64,000 bases of DNA from Lentisphaerae bacterium GWF2_57_35 (GCA_001804865.1 MHBK01000055.1:25749-89748), one strand, 5' to 3'; counted from the first letter of the stretch, positions 35,032-45,200 are shown. Numbers and translations: made by a program. The notes: generated from the letters alone by a model not told the origin.

Positions 35032-36774
35032 TCAGTCAATCGAGAAGCGGGCGTAAAGCAGTCTGGCGAAAGGCGCCGGCCATTCCGAGGGGGGGACGGA
35101 GTTTTGAATGCAGCGTTTCAAGGCGGCCTGGGCTCGTTTGGGTTCTCCATCGATGTACAGCCGGATCGCGGCGGCCAGGGCGGCATCGTTTTGGAATCGT
35201 GGCGGCATGGTATCGATTTTATCGAGGAGGTCCTCGGCCGCCCGGTCTCCGCCCAGGCAAAGCAGGGTGTCTCGCAAGGGGCCTTCGACGGGCAGCTTTC
35301 GAATCTTGAGGGTTTCGACCGCGCCGGGCCGATCCCGGTCCAGCAGGGCAAGAATCAGGCCTTCCATTTGCGCCGTTCCGGCGATGGAGGGCGGGGCGTC
35401 GGTGTTCTCGAGCATTTGGCGGTAGAGGGCTCGGGCGGCGTCATGGCGGTCTGTCATCGCCTCGCAACGGGCCTGGTCGAGCTGGGCAATGGCCGCCGTC
35501 CGGCGGTCGCGAATCGATTCGCTGAGATCTACGGCGGTTTGAAGCATGGCTGAGGCGCCGGTCCAATCGCCGGCGGTCATGGCGCGGCGCGCGAGACGGA
35601 TTTCATGCCAGGCCCTGGGGGTTTGGCCTGTGCTGTCCGGCGAGCCGCTGGCCTGAGTGAGCAGATACTCCAAATTCTTGAGTTGGGCCTTGCGCAGGAC
35701 GCCCTGATAGCGTTCCTCCAACAATTTCTGGCGAAACAGGATGCCGGCCGTTGTGACTACCGCGATCCCCAGCAGCCCGGCGGCCAGGATCTTGCGATAG
35801 AACCGGGCCAGGTGGCGGGCTCGATCCAGGGGAGAAAAATGGTGTGCGCTGACCCGGCGGTTGGCGAGGGCTCGTTCCAAGTCCTGCGCGAGCGCCTCGG
35901 CATCCATGTAGCGGTCCTTCGAATCCTTTTCGAGCGCCTTTAAAAGCACGGCTTCCAGGTCGAGGGATATTTCTTTGCGAAACAACCGGGGGCGCCGGGA
36001 CACCTCATTCTTGACGGCGTCGATGACTTGTTTGACGGGCGAAAAATGTTGCAAATTGTAGGGCAGCACGCCCGTTAGCGCCTCGAAAAGAACCACGCCC
36101 AGCGAATAGATGTCGCTGGCCGGGCCGACCCGCTCGCCGCGCGCCTGTTCCGGCGACATGTACAGCGGGGTGCCCGTCAGCGCGCCGGTCAGCGTACAGG
36201 AGGGCAGGTCGATCAACTCGGCCACGCCGAAGTCCGAGAGCAGGGGCTCTCCGAACTCGTCGATCATGATGTTGGTCGGTTTGACGTCGCGGTGGATGAT
36301 CCGGTGTTCATGGGCATATTGAAGCGCCCGTGCGATTTTAATGCCGAGCTGCACGACCATGGACAGGCTCATGGAGCCGTTTTCCAGAGCATTCTCCAGG
36401 GTTTTGCTCCGCTTGATGCACTCCATGGCAATGAAATGGTAGGGGCCTTCCTGGCCGGTGGCGTAAATTTTCATGATGTTCGGATGCCGGCGCAGTTTTT
36501 TGGAGGCCTCCGCCTCGCGGCTGAAGCGTTCGAGCATGGTGGCCGAAACGCCGGGGCCTTCCTGGAAGATCTTGATGGCGACCTCATGTCCCGTCCGATC
36601 CGTCGCCAGAAACACGGTTGCCATCGACCCGTGTCCCAAGGTATCCGAAAGCGTGTATTCGTCGATGCGAAAGTCTTTGCCGGGATAAGGCGGCGAAGGG
36701 GCTCCTTCAACCGATATGGACTGAGCTGGCTTTGCGAGTTTCCGGTCCGACTTCATGGTTGTAGTTTTTGACAT
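35032..36774 (-). CDS. Transmembrane Ser/Thr protein kinase
   Basis: This 580-residue protein has an N-terminal kinase domain (about 40-305) with the glycine loop LGHGSMATVF and the ATP lysine in VAIK (68). The catalytic HRDVKPTN (161-168) and DFG (181-183) are also present, so it looks active. A single membrane helix (329-347) leads to an extracytoplasmic helical, TPR-like region of about 230 residues. It is the PknB-type architecture common in Planctomycetes/Verrucomicrobia. Targets are unknown. It lies upstream of the pseudopilin-like gene on the same strand. Confidence 0.9.
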   Translation of the reverse strand: MSKTTTMKSDRKLAKPAQSISVEGAPSPPYPGKDFRIDEYTLSDTLGHGSMATVFLATDRTGHEVAIKIFQEGPGVSATMLERFSREAEASKKLRRHPNIMKIYATGQEGPYHFIAMECIKRSKTLENALENGSMSLSMVVQLGIKIARALQYAHEHRIIHRDVKPTNIMIDEFGEPLLSDFGVAELIDLPSCTLTGALTGTPLYMSPEQARGERVGPASDIYSLGVVLFEALTGVLPYNLQHFSPVKQVIDAVKNEVSRRPRLFRKEISLDLEAVLLKALEKDSKDRYMDAEALAQDLERALANRRVSAHHFSPLDRARHLARFYRKILAAGLLGIAVVTTAGILFRQKLLEERYQGVLRKAQLKNLEYLLTQASGSPDSTGQTPRAWHEIRLARRAMTAGDWTGASAMLQTAVDLSESIRDRRTAAIAQLDQARCEAMTDRHDAARALYRQMLENTDAPPSIAGTAQMEGLILALLDRDRPGAVETLKIRKLPVEGPLRDTLLCLGGDRAAEDLLDKIDTMPPRFQNDAALAAAIRLYIDGEPKRAQAALKRCIQNSVPPSEWPAPFARLLYARFSID

Positions 36775-37047
36775 GACAACGCATCGGCAATTTTTTTAGA
36801 GGCATGCAGTGTGATGGTTTGCCTTAACCAAGGCAAGCAAAAGGAGAAGCCTCACGCGTGTGCGCATGGATACGGCCGCAGAGGCCAGCGCCCCGTTCTT
36901 GGAGCCGGGGCGAGTCGCCTGTCTTTTATCCGTGGGACCGATTAGCCATTCGTAAGGATTGATGTTGAGCTTCTCGCCGGCATTCATTAACGTGCTGCGG
37001 TTTTTCAAGGAGTCTGGTTTGTATTAACTGAGAGCGGAGTAATCAAC

Positions 37048-38322
37048 ATGTCTGCATGGATTAGTCTGGCCGTTTTTGTGATGTGTTATGTCCTGTTTGT
37101 CGTTTTTCAGGATCGCCGTTCCTGGGTGGCGTGCGGGGGGGGGCTGGCGCTGATTTTGTTGGGGGTCTTGGGTTGGCAGGAAGCCTTGTTGGTCAAGGTA
37201 AACTGGAACGTCATGGGCCTTTTTTTCGGGACGTTGCTGCTGGCGGAGCTATTCATGCTGTCCCGGGTTCCGGCCGTGATGGCCGAATGGCTGGTCGATC
37301 GGGCGGGGACGGCGCGCTCTGCGATGCTGTTTCTCTGCGGCCTGTCCGGCGTGATTTCCATGTTCGTGGAAAACGTCGCCGTGGTGCTCCTGGTGGCGCC
37401 GGTCGCCTTGAGCCTGGCCGACAAGCTGAAGATGAATCCCGTGAAACTCTTAATCGGCATTGCCGTCAGCAGCAATTTGCAGGGGACTGCAACGATGATC
37501 GGCGATCCCCCCAGCATGATCCTGGCGGGCTATATGCGCATGGGCTTTTTCGATTTTCTGGTCTATCAAGGGCGTCCCGGCATCTTCTTTGCCGTCCAAA
37601 TCGGCGCCGTGGCGTCGCTGCTGGTGCTGGCATTCCTGTTTCGTAAGCATCGGGAAGGCATCCAATTGATCGCCGTCGAAAAGGCGCGTTCCTGGTTCCC
37701 GGCCATCCTATTGCTATTCCTGGTGGCGGGGCTTTCCGTGTCGACCGTCTTCGATCCCGAGTTTGCCTGGTTTGCCGGCGTATTCACGCTGGTGCTGGCC
37801 GCGGTCGGCGCGGTTTGGTATATCCTGCGCGCCCGTTGGGGCTCGACGCGCGGCCTGTTCGGCGCGCTCGATTGGGATACGACGTTTTTCCTGATCGGCG
37901 TATTTGTTTTGGTTGGAGGTTTGAGCGACTCGGGCTGGCTGGACAAGCTCTCCGGCGCGATTTCCGCCCTCGTCGGCTCCAACGTCTTGCTTGCGTTTGT
38001 CACCATCGTAGCGATTGCCGTGGCGGTGTCCGGTTTTGTGGACAACGTCCCGTTCCTGCTGGCCATGATTCCCGTGGTGCAAAAGGTGGCGGACCAGATT
38101 CATACTCCGGCGCCGCTGTTGATGTACGGGTTGCTGATCGGCGCCTGCCTGGGCGGCAATCTGACGCCCATCGGGGCCTCCGCCAATGTGGTGACGCTTG
38201 GCATCCTGCGGCGAAAAGGGTACCGCGTCTCCTTCGCGGAGTTCATGCAGGTTGGAATCCCGTTCACGGCGGCCGCCGTGGCCGCCGCTTCGATTTTCGT
38301 CTGGTTGATTTGGACGGCGTGA
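37048..38322 (+). CDS. SLC13/ArsB-NhaD-type membrane transporter
   Basis: This 424-residue polytopic protein has about 11 segments. Twin family repeats are visible: SSNLQGTATMIGDPPSMILAG in the first half and CLGGNLTPIGASANVVTLG in the second. They correspond to the two ion/anion-binding hairpins of the ion transporter superfamily (NhaD, ArsB, citrate transporters). The substrate is not decidable: sodium/proton or dicarboxylate/arsenite transport are all possible. It is alone on its strand, and GGAG precedes its start. Confidence 0.82.
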   Translation: MSAWISLAVFVMCYVLFVVFQDRRSWVACGGGLALILLGVLGWQEALLVKVNWNVMGLFFGTLLLAELFMLSRVPAVMAEWLVDRAGTARSAMLFLCGLSGVISMFVENVAVVLLVAPVALSLADKLKMNPVKLLIGIAVSSNLQGTATMIGDPPSMILAGYMRMGFFDFLVYQGRPGIFFAVQIGAVASLLVLAFLFRKHREGIQLIAVEKARSWFPAILLLFLVAGLSVSTVFDPEFAWFAGVFTLVLAAVGAVWYILRARWGSTRGLFGALDWDTTFFLIGVFVLVGGLSDSGWLDKLSGAISALVGSNVLLAFVTIVAIAVAVSGFVDNVPFLLAMIPVVQKVADQIHTPAPLLMYGLLIGACLGGNLTPIGASANVVTLGILRRKGYRVSFAEFMQVGIPFTAAAVAAASIFVWLIWTA

Positions 38323-38398
38323 GACGGAAGCTGCTATGCAGGTGGCCCGGCTTCTCCGAAGACGGGCTTCCGCGGGCTTCGGTCTTTCCCTTGCGGCG

Positions 38399-39322
38399 TC
38401 ACGGTCTTTTCGTTTTTTTCTTCAGCAGCTCCTGCAGCGCCTGCTGGAGCGACGGTTTGTTGAATCGGCTCCACGCTTTCTTGAAATCGGCCAGGTGCGT
38501 CTGGCGTTCCTTACGGATTTGCCGGAGCAGCGTGCCGGCCGGAATCCGGTCTTGAGCCCGAAGCATTTCGCTCCAAACGTCCCCGTCGTGGATGCGCCCC
38601 AGGAGATTCTGCATGCGTTTGAGCCGGGCGGCCAGTTCCTCGACAGGAGCGCCGAGCGGAGCGGCAAAATATTCGGCCAGATAGCGAGCTTTGCGAATGG
38701 CGATGCGCAGGGCGTGGGCTTCGTCGGGCTTGAATCTTTGGCAGAGCGCATGTTTTTCGCGGACCCGATAGAGCGCCTTGCGCAGCGCTTTGGCGGCCAG
38801 ATACTCCAAGGAGTCAGCCGGGCTTTTCCCGACCGCGGCGGGAATCTCCGCCTGGAGCAGCCGATTTAGCCGGTCCTTCAGGTTGCGAAAGGAGGCGCCG
38901 GTCATGACGCGTTCCACCGTTTTTTTCTGCCGGCGCTTCAGCAGGCTCTGCCGGTCCAAAAAGGCTTTCCAAGCCGCAACGGGAATACGGCGTTCGTCCG
39001 GGCTATGGCTGTTTAAGAAATCGATCCAGACATCGAGATCGCGGGCGGCGCCGAGCGATTTGCCGAACCGGCGCACGGCTTTCTCTATGTCGCGGGCGGA
39101 GGTCGGTTCGAGGGGCTTGCGGAACGCCCTCAACAGCGTCGCGAGCTTGCGGATCGAAACGCGCAGATCGTGAAGCGGCAGGCGCTGGCCCAGCAGGACT
39201 CCGGGTTCGGTTTCCAGCAGGGCCTGATACTCCGCCTTCAGCATTTGCCGGGCCGCGCAAAGGGCGTGCTGCTTGCGACGATGCTCATGGCGCTGCGGCT
39301 TTTTTTTTGTTTTTGGACTCAT
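38399..39322 (-). CDS. CHAD domain protein
   Basis: This 307-residue helical protein has the conserved histidines and basic residues of the CHAD fold: LHDLRVSIRKLATLLRAFR near residue 50, and HALRIAIRKARYLAEYF near 205. CHAD proteins bind polyphosphate. The end is extremely lysine/arginine-rich. It is the last gene of a polyphosphate operon with ppk1 and ppx upstream, which supports the role. Confidence 0.88.
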   Translation of the reverse strand: MSPKTKKKPQRHEHRRKQHALCAARQMLKAEYQALLETEPGVLLGQRLPLHDLRVSIRKLATLLRAFRKPLEPTSARDIEKAVRRFGKSLGAARDLDVWIDFLNSHSPDERRIPVAAWKAFLDRQSLLKRRQKKTVERVMTGASFRNLKDRLNRLLQAEIPAAVGKSPADSLEYLAAKALRKALYRVREKHALCQRFKPDEAHALRIAIRKARYLAEYFAAPLGAPVEELAARLKRMQNLLGRIHDGDVWSEMLRAQDRIPAGTLLRQIRKERQTHLADFKKAWSRFNKPSLQQALQELLKKKTKRP

Positions 39323-39331
39323 GGCCGCTCC

Positions 39332-41443
39332 CTATGACTTCCCATTGTCCGGTCGTTCCGGTTCCAGCGTGTTCAGGGCCGCTTTTTGGGCGGCTTTGGA
39401 GGCTTCGCGGGCGTGCAAATACATGGTTTCCTGGCTGCGCAACGCTTTGCGTTTGCCTGTGGGCTTTACGCGGACATAGGCGCCGTCCGCCTGGAGCCTC
39501 CGGGCCTTGGACGTGTCTTTCAAGCAGGTTTCCAGGATGTCGATCAAGCGGCGACTCGAAGCGGGGTCCTCGACCGGGATCAGCAGTTCGACGCGGCGGT
39601 CCAGGTTGCGGGGCATCCAGTCGGCGCTGGAAATAAAAACCAGCGGATCGCCCCCGTTATGAAAGTAGAGAATGCGGCTGTGCTCCAGGAACCGGTCGAC
39701 AATGCTGACCACGGCAATGTTTTCACTGACGCCCGGCACGCCGGGGCACAGGCAGCAGATGCCTCGAACGTTGAGTTGAATGGGCACGCCGGCTTGCGAG
39801 GCCCGGTAGAGCGCCTCGATGAGCGCAGGATCGGCCAGGGAGTTCATCTTGGCCATGATCCGGGCCTCCTGCCCCTGCGTCTTGCGTTGGATTTCGTTTT
39901 CGATAAGTTCAAGGACTCTCTCCCGCAAGCCGGCCGGCGCCGCTTCGAGTTTGCGGTATTTGACCGGCTGGGAATAACCCGTGATGGTGTTGAAGAAGGC
40001 GGAGGCGTCCACTCCGTAATCTTCGTTGCAGGTCATGTAGCTGATGTCGGTGTAAAGCCGGGCGGTGCGCTCGTTGTAGTTGCCGGTGCCGAAATGTAAA
40101 TACCGGCGCACGCCGGAGGGTTCGCGACGCACGATGATGCAGATCTTGGCGTGCGTCTTGAGGCCCTTGAGCCCGTAAATCACCTGTACGCCGGCGTGTT
40201 CGAGCGCGGTGGCCCATTCGATGTTGCGGGCCTCGTCGAAGCGGGCCTTCAATTCGACCAGCACGGTCACATGCTTGCCCCGGTCGGCCGCCCTGGCCAG
40301 CGCCGCCACGATGGGGCTGTTGTCGCTGGTTCGATAAAGGATTTGCTTGATGGCCAGCACATGCGGATCGTCGGCGGCCTCCTCGATCAGGCGGATGATC
40401 GGGTCGAAGCTGTCGAACGGATGGCACAGCAGGAGATCCTGTCGGGAGACGATTTCAAACAAGGAAACGCCTTCCTGCGTATCGGGCGGCGCCTGCGGCG
40501 GCCAGGGCTCCAATTTCAAGTTCTCGAACCCGGACATCGAGGCCAGCCGGAAGTAGGCGGCCATGTCGAGCGGCCCAGGCGTCGGGTAAATATCCTCGTC
40601 GTGAAGATGGAGCATGGTCTTGATGTACGAGAGGGTGGTGGCCGACACCCGGTGGCTCACCTCCAGCCGCACGCAGGTGCTCAACTTGCGTTCGGTCAGC
40701 ACTTCCCTCATCTTGTCGAGCAGGTCGCCCGCGAGATCTTCGCGGACGCTCATGTCGGCGTTGCGCGTGATGCGAAACGGAACGCATTCCGCAATGGGCT
40801 CGCCGGGGAAGAGCTGGTTGACGTTGGCTTCGATCAGATTCTCGAGGAGTACGTAGTGATAGCCCGTGTCCGTCGGCACGGTGATGAAGCGCGGCAGTCC
40901 TTTCGGCACGGCGATCACCGCAAAGCGCGGCGCTTGATCTGTCTCCCGGGGATTCTGAAGGCGGACAAACAAATTGATTCCCAGCCCCGACAGGAGCGGG
41001 AAGGGGTCGTCCAGGTCGATCGACATCGGCGTGACGACCGGAAAGACCTCGTGCTCGAACATCAACTGCAGATACATGTCCTGCTGGGCGACCAGCTCGC
41101 TCATGGCCAGCCGCCGGATGCCCGCTTCCGCCAGGCGGGGTTCCAGGTCCTTGAGGAAACAGCCGTATTGATCCTCGACCATTTGGTGCGCCTGCCGGCT
41201 GATTTCGACCAACTGTTCCGCGGGCGTCAACCCCGACGGGTCGGGCGTCTCCTTGCCCTGTTCGAGAAGCAACTGCAAGCCGCCGACGCGCACCATGAAG
41301 AATTCGTCGAGGTTCGAACTGACGATGGCCAGGAACTTCACGCGTTCGAGCAGGGGCAGCGCGGGGTCCAGCGACTCCTCCAGGACTCGCCGATTGAAGG
41401 CCAGCCAGCTTAATTCGCGGTTGATGAACGGGGTCTTAGGCAT
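39332..41443 (-). CDS. ppk1: Polyphosphate kinase 1
   Basis: This 703-residue enzyme makes polyphosphate reversibly from ATP. The N-terminal domain begins INRELSWLAFNRRVLEE, a Ppk1 hallmark. The phosphohistidine is in GLKTHAKICII (about residue 430), and LHFGTGNYNERTARLYTD and FISSADWMPRNLDRRVE follow in the C-terminal domains. Its length is normal. It overlaps the ppx/gppA gene by 8 bases. Confidence 0.96.
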   Translation of the reverse strand: MPKTPFINRELSWLAFNRRVLEESLDPALPLLERVKFLAIVSSNLDEFFMVRVGGLQLLLEQGKETPDPSGLTPAEQLVEISRQAHQMVEDQYGCFLKDLEPRLAEAGIRRLAMSELVAQQDMYLQLMFEHEVFPVVTPMSIDLDDPFPLLSGLGINLFVRLQNPRETDQAPRFAVIAVPKGLPRFITVPTDTGYHYVLLENLIEANVNQLFPGEPIAECVPFRITRNADMSVREDLAGDLLDKMREVLTERKLSTCVRLEVSHRVSATTLSYIKTMLHLHDEDIYPTPGPLDMAAYFRLASMSGFENLKLEPWPPQAPPDTQEGVSLFEIVSRQDLLLCHPFDSFDPIIRLIEEAADDPHVLAIKQILYRTSDNSPIVAALARAADRGKHVTVLVELKARFDEARNIEWATALEHAGVQVIYGLKGLKTHAKICIIVRREPSGVRRYLHFGTGNYNERTARLYTDISYMTCNEDYGVDASAFFNTITGYSQPVKYRKLEAAPAGLRERVLELIENEIQRKTQGQEARIMAKMNSLADPALIEALYRASQAGVPIQLNVRGICCLCPGVPGVSENIAVVSIVDRFLEHSRILYFHNGGDPLVFISSADWMPRNLDRRVELLIPVEDPASSRRLIDILETCLKDTSKARRLQADGAYVRVKPTGKRKALRSQETMYLHAREASKAAQKAALNTLEPERPDNGKS

Positions 41444-43067
41444 AAGTCTCCTGCTCGGGTTCCGCGCGGAATTCCTGGAGATTGACGGGCAGCCCGTAGA
41501 TTTCCTCGAAGAGATTGCCTTTTTCCTTGATGGCCAGCCGTTCCAGGGTCAGATCTTCCACATCGCGCACCTTGACGACAAATCGGTCCGATTCCCTCGC
41601 GAAGGAGACGTCGCGGACCTTTTGCGTGTGATTGCGTTCGAGCGCATCGGCGACCCGGAGAATCGCCGCCATTTTCGAGACGACGATTTTTGCATCGCGG
41701 TCCAGGGCGGCAAATTCCGGGTGGGTCAGGCTGGGCATGGCGCGGCGGTGATAGCGGGCGGTCAGCGCGATCAACGTCATGTCCGCGCGCGTCAGGCCGA
41801 ACAGGTCGCTGTTGAGAATCAGGTACATCGAATGTTTATGATGGCTCCGGCTGCTGACATAGCCGCCCACTTCATGGAGCAGGGCGGCAACTTCCAGCAG
41901 CAGCCGGTGGCGCTGGTCCAGTTGGTGTTCGGGTTTCAACTCGTCGAACAGCTTTAAAGACAAATCCGCCACATGGCGCGCATGCTTTTCGTCCACATGA
42001 TATTTCTGGCTCAGCACCACCGCGGACTGAATGACCTGCTGGACAAACGACGGACTCCAATAGCCCAGCAACGCCATTTCGCGAAGAATGCCGTCGCGCA
42101 AACTGGCTTTCGGGATGATCAGTTGGTCGATTTTAAACGCCCGCGCCACATGCACATAAATCAACAAGGCCGGCCCAACGGTTTCCGCTTCCTGATAGGT
42201 CAGATGATACTTGCCGACCAGCCGCTCGACCGTCATCGGCAGGATCTTGTCGACAAAAGACGCAAACGACTTGAGATCCGGCCGCGCGGCCGGCAGGTCC
42301 ATCCAGTCCGGACAAAGCTGCGAGGCGGCGAACCGCGAATCGCCGGACATAGCCACGAGGATCGTGGGTTTGGCGGGCGGCAAATTCCTTTTGACTTGCT
42401 CGATCAGGCGTTGAATGTGCTGGCCGAGAATGGTCCTCACGCGCTCCGGCGGGGCGCGCTGGGTTTCCAGGTTCTCGCGCATTCGCAGCGACCCGACCCG
42501 GTAGGAATCGGCGAAGGTGACGAAGCTTTTCTGCACCAGAAGCAATTCCGTGCTCCCGCCGCCGGCATCCACCACCAGTACGTCCGAGTCCTTGAGCGCC
42601 GGATCGCTTTCCAGGATGCTTTGGGCCGCCATGTACGTCAGCCGGCTCTCCTCGGCCTCGTCGATGGCGCGGATGTTGATCTGCGTCGCCACATAGATCC
42701 GGTTGAGGAAATTGTCGCGGTTTTCGGCCTCGCGCACGGAACTGGTGGCCACCGCCTGAATCTGCTCGGGCTTGCTGATCCCGTACTCCTCCATGATGCG
42801 GCGGAAGCCCTTTAAAATGTCGACGCTTTTCTTGACGTTTTCCTGCCGGATGCGGCCTTTGGTGAAGGTGTCCTTGCCCAGGTCGACCGCCTGGCGCACG
42901 GTTTCCAGCGTGCGAATCTCCTGGGTCGCGCCGATTTCGGCGATCTCCATGCGGATGGCGGTGGCGCCCACGTCAATAACGGCAACCAGTCGCGGCGCGC
43001 GTTCTGCGGCCGTCTTGAGGACTTCGGCTTCCTTTCGAGGGTTTGCGGGTATGGAGGGGTTGCTCAT
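41436..43067 (-). CDS. Ppx/GppA family phosphatase
   Basis: This 543-residue exopolyphosphatase/pppGpp phosphohydrolase has an actin-like fold start VAVIDVGATAIRMEIAE and VLVVDAGGGSTELLLVQ (about 150). The C-terminal half (about 320-520) is an HD-like domain (ALLHEVGGYVSSRSHHKHS). The HD extension points to the longer Ppx/GppA group. The 3' end overlaps ppk1, so synthesis and breakdown of polyphosphate are coupled. The N-terminal residues before 28 look unstructured, so an internal start is possible. Confidence 0.9.
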   Translation of the reverse strand: MSNPSIPANPRKEAEVLKTAAERAPRLVAVIDVGATAIRMEIAEIGATQEIRTLETVRQAVDLGKDTFTKGRIRQENVKKSVDILKGFRRIMEEYGISKPEQIQAVATSSVREAENRDNFLNRIYVATQINIRAIDEAEESRLTYMAAQSILESDPALKDSDVLVVDAGGGSTELLLVQKSFVTFADSYRVGSLRMRENLETQRAPPERVRTILGQHIQRLIEQVKRNLPPAKPTILVAMSGDSRFAASQLCPDWMDLPAARPDLKSFASFVDKILPMTVERLVGKYHLTYQEAETVGPALLIYVHVARAFKIDQLIIPKASLRDGILREMALLGYWSPSFVQQVIQSAVVLSQKYHVDEKHARHVADLSLKLFDELKPEHQLDQRHRLLLEVAALLHEVGGYVSSRSHHKHSMYLILNSDLFGLTRADMTLIALTARYHRRAMPSLTHPEFAALDRDAKIVVSKMAAILRVADALERNHTQKVRDVSFARESDRFVVKVRDVEDLTLERLAIKEKGNLFEEIYGLPVNLQEFRAEPEQETYA

Positions 43068-43088
43068 GATGACTCCCGAGCCGGGGGG

Positions 43089-44072
43089 CTACTTAACCGC
43101 GGCTTCCGCGGCCAGCGCGGCCGCTCCCATAACGCCCGCATTGTCGCCCAGGCGGGCGGCAACAACCTTGAGCCCCTTCACAAAAGGTTTCATGGAAAGG
43201 CTCTGTACGGCCGAACGAACTTCCTGCAAGTAGATCTCCGGCATCGCTTCCACCAGACCGCCCCCCAACACCACGACGTCGGGCGCCAGCAGGTTGACCA
43301 CCCCGGCCATGGCGGCGCCCAATTGGTGGGCGGCGTTGCGGACAATGACTTCGACGACTTTGTCGCCCTCGTCGATGGCTCTGGCCAGTACGCCGCTTTT
43401 AATCTGGCGAAGGTCGGTCCCCGCCAGTTTCAACAGGTGGGGCGCCTCGCCGCGGTAAGCCGCCGCGGCGGCATCGGCGGAGATGGCCAGCCGGCTCGCC
43501 GTCGTTTCCAGGCAGCCTCGCTGGCCGCACCCGCAGAGCCGGCCTTCGGCCTGGATCTTGATGTGGCCGATTTCCATGCACGAGCCGATCGTTCCGCGCA
43601 GCAGATGCCCTTCGTAAACGCATGCCCCGCCAATGCCCGTTCCCGGAAAAACGCCCAGCGCGCAACGCGCTCCCTGCGCCGCTCCAAACCGATACTCTCC
43701 GAACGTGCCTACATCCACGTCGTTGGCGATCGTGGTCGGGCAGTGAAACACGCGTTCGAGCGTATCCTTCAAGTGGACATTTCGCCAGCCCAGATTGGGG
43801 GCATGCAGAATGATGCCCCGATCCAAGTCCAGCGGTCCCGGGCAGCCGACCCCGATCGCCCCCAACTCGGAAGCCTGGATGCGCGCTTGCCCCAGGGCTT
43901 CTTCGATGGTCTCCAGCATTCGCGCCAGGACTTCCTTGGCGCCTTCATGGCCTTTGGTCTTGGTTCGATGAAATCCCTTGATCTTGAATTTCGCGTCGAA
44001 GACGGTGGCCATCATCTTGGTCCCGCCTAAATCGAACCCCATCCAATATTCGTACTTTTTCTTGGTGGCCAT
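43089..44072 (-). CDS. ROK family sugar kinase (glucokinase-like)
   Basis: This 327-residue protein has an ATPase start GFDLGGTKMMATVFD, and FPGTGIGGACVYEGHLL in the middle. The ROK zinc motif CGCGQRGCLE (about residues 178-187) precedes the helical domain. It most likely phosphorylates glucose or a related hexose at O6. No DNA-binding N-terminus is present, so it is a kinase rather than an NagC-type repressor. It lies just upstream of ppx on the same strand, which may allow polyphosphate- or ATP-dependent sugar phosphorylation. Confidence 0.9.
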   Translation of the reverse strand: MATKKKYEYWMGFDLGGTKMMATVFDAKFKIKGFHRTKTKGHEGAKEVLARMLETIEEALGQARIQASELGAIGVGCPGPLDLDRGIILHAPNLGWRNVHLKDTLERVFHCPTTIANDVDVGTFGEYRFGAAQGARCALGVFPGTGIGGACVYEGHLLRGTIGSCMEIGHIKIQAEGRLCGCGQRGCLETTASRLAISADAAAAAYRGEAPHLLKLAGTDLRQIKSGVLARAIDEGDKVVEVIVRNAAHQLGAAMAGVVNLLAPDVVVLGGGLVEAMPEIYLQEVRSAVQSLSMKPFVKGLKVVAARLGDNAGVMGAAALAAEAAVK

Positions 44073-44092
44073 GAAGGTTCTTCTTTCCGGGT

Positions 44093-44722
44093 TCAGGGCG
44101 CGCGGACGATTTCGACGATTTCAACCGTCTCCACCGGTACATCGCCCATGCCGCCCTTGTTGCCGGTCTTGACGGACTTGATCTTGTCCACCACGTCCAT
44201 TCCTTCCACGACCTTTCCGAAGACGGCATAGCCCATGCCCTGCATGGTCGGCGCCTTGTAATCGAGAAAACCGTTGTCCACGACATTGATGAAAAACTGG
44301 CTCGTGGCGCTGTCGATCACCTGGGTGCGGGCCATGGCCAGCGTGCCCCGGACGTTCTTCAAGCCGTTGGCCGCTTCGTTCTTGATCGGCGCGCGCGTCG
44401 GTTTTTGGACCATAGCCGGCGTGAAGCCGCCGCCCTGAATCATGAACCCGCTGATGACCCGATGAAAAATCGTTCCGTTATAATATTTATCGTCCACGTA
44501 CTTGAGGAAATTCTCGACGGAGATGGGCGCTTTCTGGCTGTCGAGCTCGACTTTGATGTCGCCTTGGGTGGTTTTGATAACGACCATGGGATTTGTCATG
44601 GGGGCGGTCTCCTCTAGTTCTTGCGGGGTTGTGTTGGTTGCGGGTTGAGCATCCTCGGCAAAGCCTTGGAATGCAATAAAAGCGCTGAAAAGGCCTGTGA
44701 CGAACAAAGAATTGCGTTTCAT
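44093..44722 (-). CDS. Periplasmic cyclophilin-type peptidyl-prolyl isomerase
   Basis: This 209-residue protein has a signal peptide at 1-22 ending FQGFA. The cyclophilin core starts around residue 45 ([15 protein letters not shown]). [14 protein letters not shown] carries the catalytic Arg and Gln. [13 protein letters not shown] and [17 protein letters not shown] are also present. It helps folding of exported proteins. It lies 21 bases from the ROK kinase gene. Confidence 0.92.
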   Translation of the reverse strand: MKRNSLFVTGLFSAFIAFQGFAEDAQPATNTTPQELEETAPMTNPMVVIKTTQGDIKVELDSQKAPISVENFLKYVDDKYYNGTIFHRVISGFMIQGGGFTPAMVQKPTRAPIKNEAANGLKNVRGTLAMARTQVIDSATSQFFINVVDNGFLDYKAPTMQGMGYAVFGKVVEGMDVVDKIKSVKTGNKGGMGDVPVETVEIVEIVRAP

Positions 44723-44858
44723 AAAAGCTCCTTCGTTTTATTTTTTACTTAAGCCGTGCGGATACTATCGAATCCTCACATTAGGCTCAAGTTAGACTTT
44801 TATTCGGAGAATTTCCACTGCGCGACCGTGGCGACTCAAAAAAACTGTGTTTCCCTGC

Positions 44859-44887
44859 TTGTCAACCGGTAAAGGACGATGTAAAGT
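44859..44887 (+). promoter_or_regulatory. Candidate sigma70-type promoter for rpmE
   Basis: TTGTCA (44859-44864) and TAAAGT (44882-44887) with a 17-base spacer lie 50 bases before the L31 start. The sequence is close to consensus. Confidence 0.5.
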
Positions 44888-44939
44888 CCCCCAGTTTTCT
44901 CTAAGTGACAGCGTAAATCTAACCAATTTGGTGAGAAGT

Positions 44940-45146
44940 ATGAATAAAGAAATTCATCCGAAGTTTGGCGATGCGACGATTACCTGCGCCTGCGGCAATG
45001 TGGTCAAGACGCAATCGACGGTCAAGGAAATGCATGTGAACACCTGTTCCCATTGCCACCCGTTTTTCACGGGTTCTGCGAAGCTGATGGACACGGAAGG
45101 CCGCGTCGATCGTTTCAATAAGCGCTACGCCCGCGTTGCCAAGTAG
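44940..45146 (+). CDS. rpmE: Ribosomal protein bL31
   Basis: This 68-residue zinc-containing L31 has cysteines at CACG and CSHCHPF, the C-plus form. It starts KEIHPKFGDATITC and ends RVDRFNKRYARVA. ATG 44940 follows GTGAGAAGT. The upstream extension to 44847 would cross the promoter. It is first in the translation supercluster and is followed by a strong terminator. Confidence 0.95.
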   Translation: MNKEIHPKFGDATITCACGNVVKTQSTVKEMHVNTCSHCHPFFTGSAKLMDTEGRVDRFNKRYARVAK

Positions 45147-45159
45147 CCACCCGTTTTTT

Positions 45160-45200
45160 CGGGCCAGATTTGCTATGCAGGTCTGGCCCGATTTGTTTTT
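45160..45200 (+). terminator. Rho-independent terminator after rpmE
   Basis: The stem CGGGCCAGA/TCTGGCCCG (9 bp, loop 13) is followed by ATTTGTTTTT. It would limit read-through from rpmE into prfA. Confidence 0.85.

Noticed and set aside
36796..37008. 70-codon minus-strand frame
   Set aside because: There is no ribosome site and no conservation signal. It overlaps the likely promoter region between two divergent genes.
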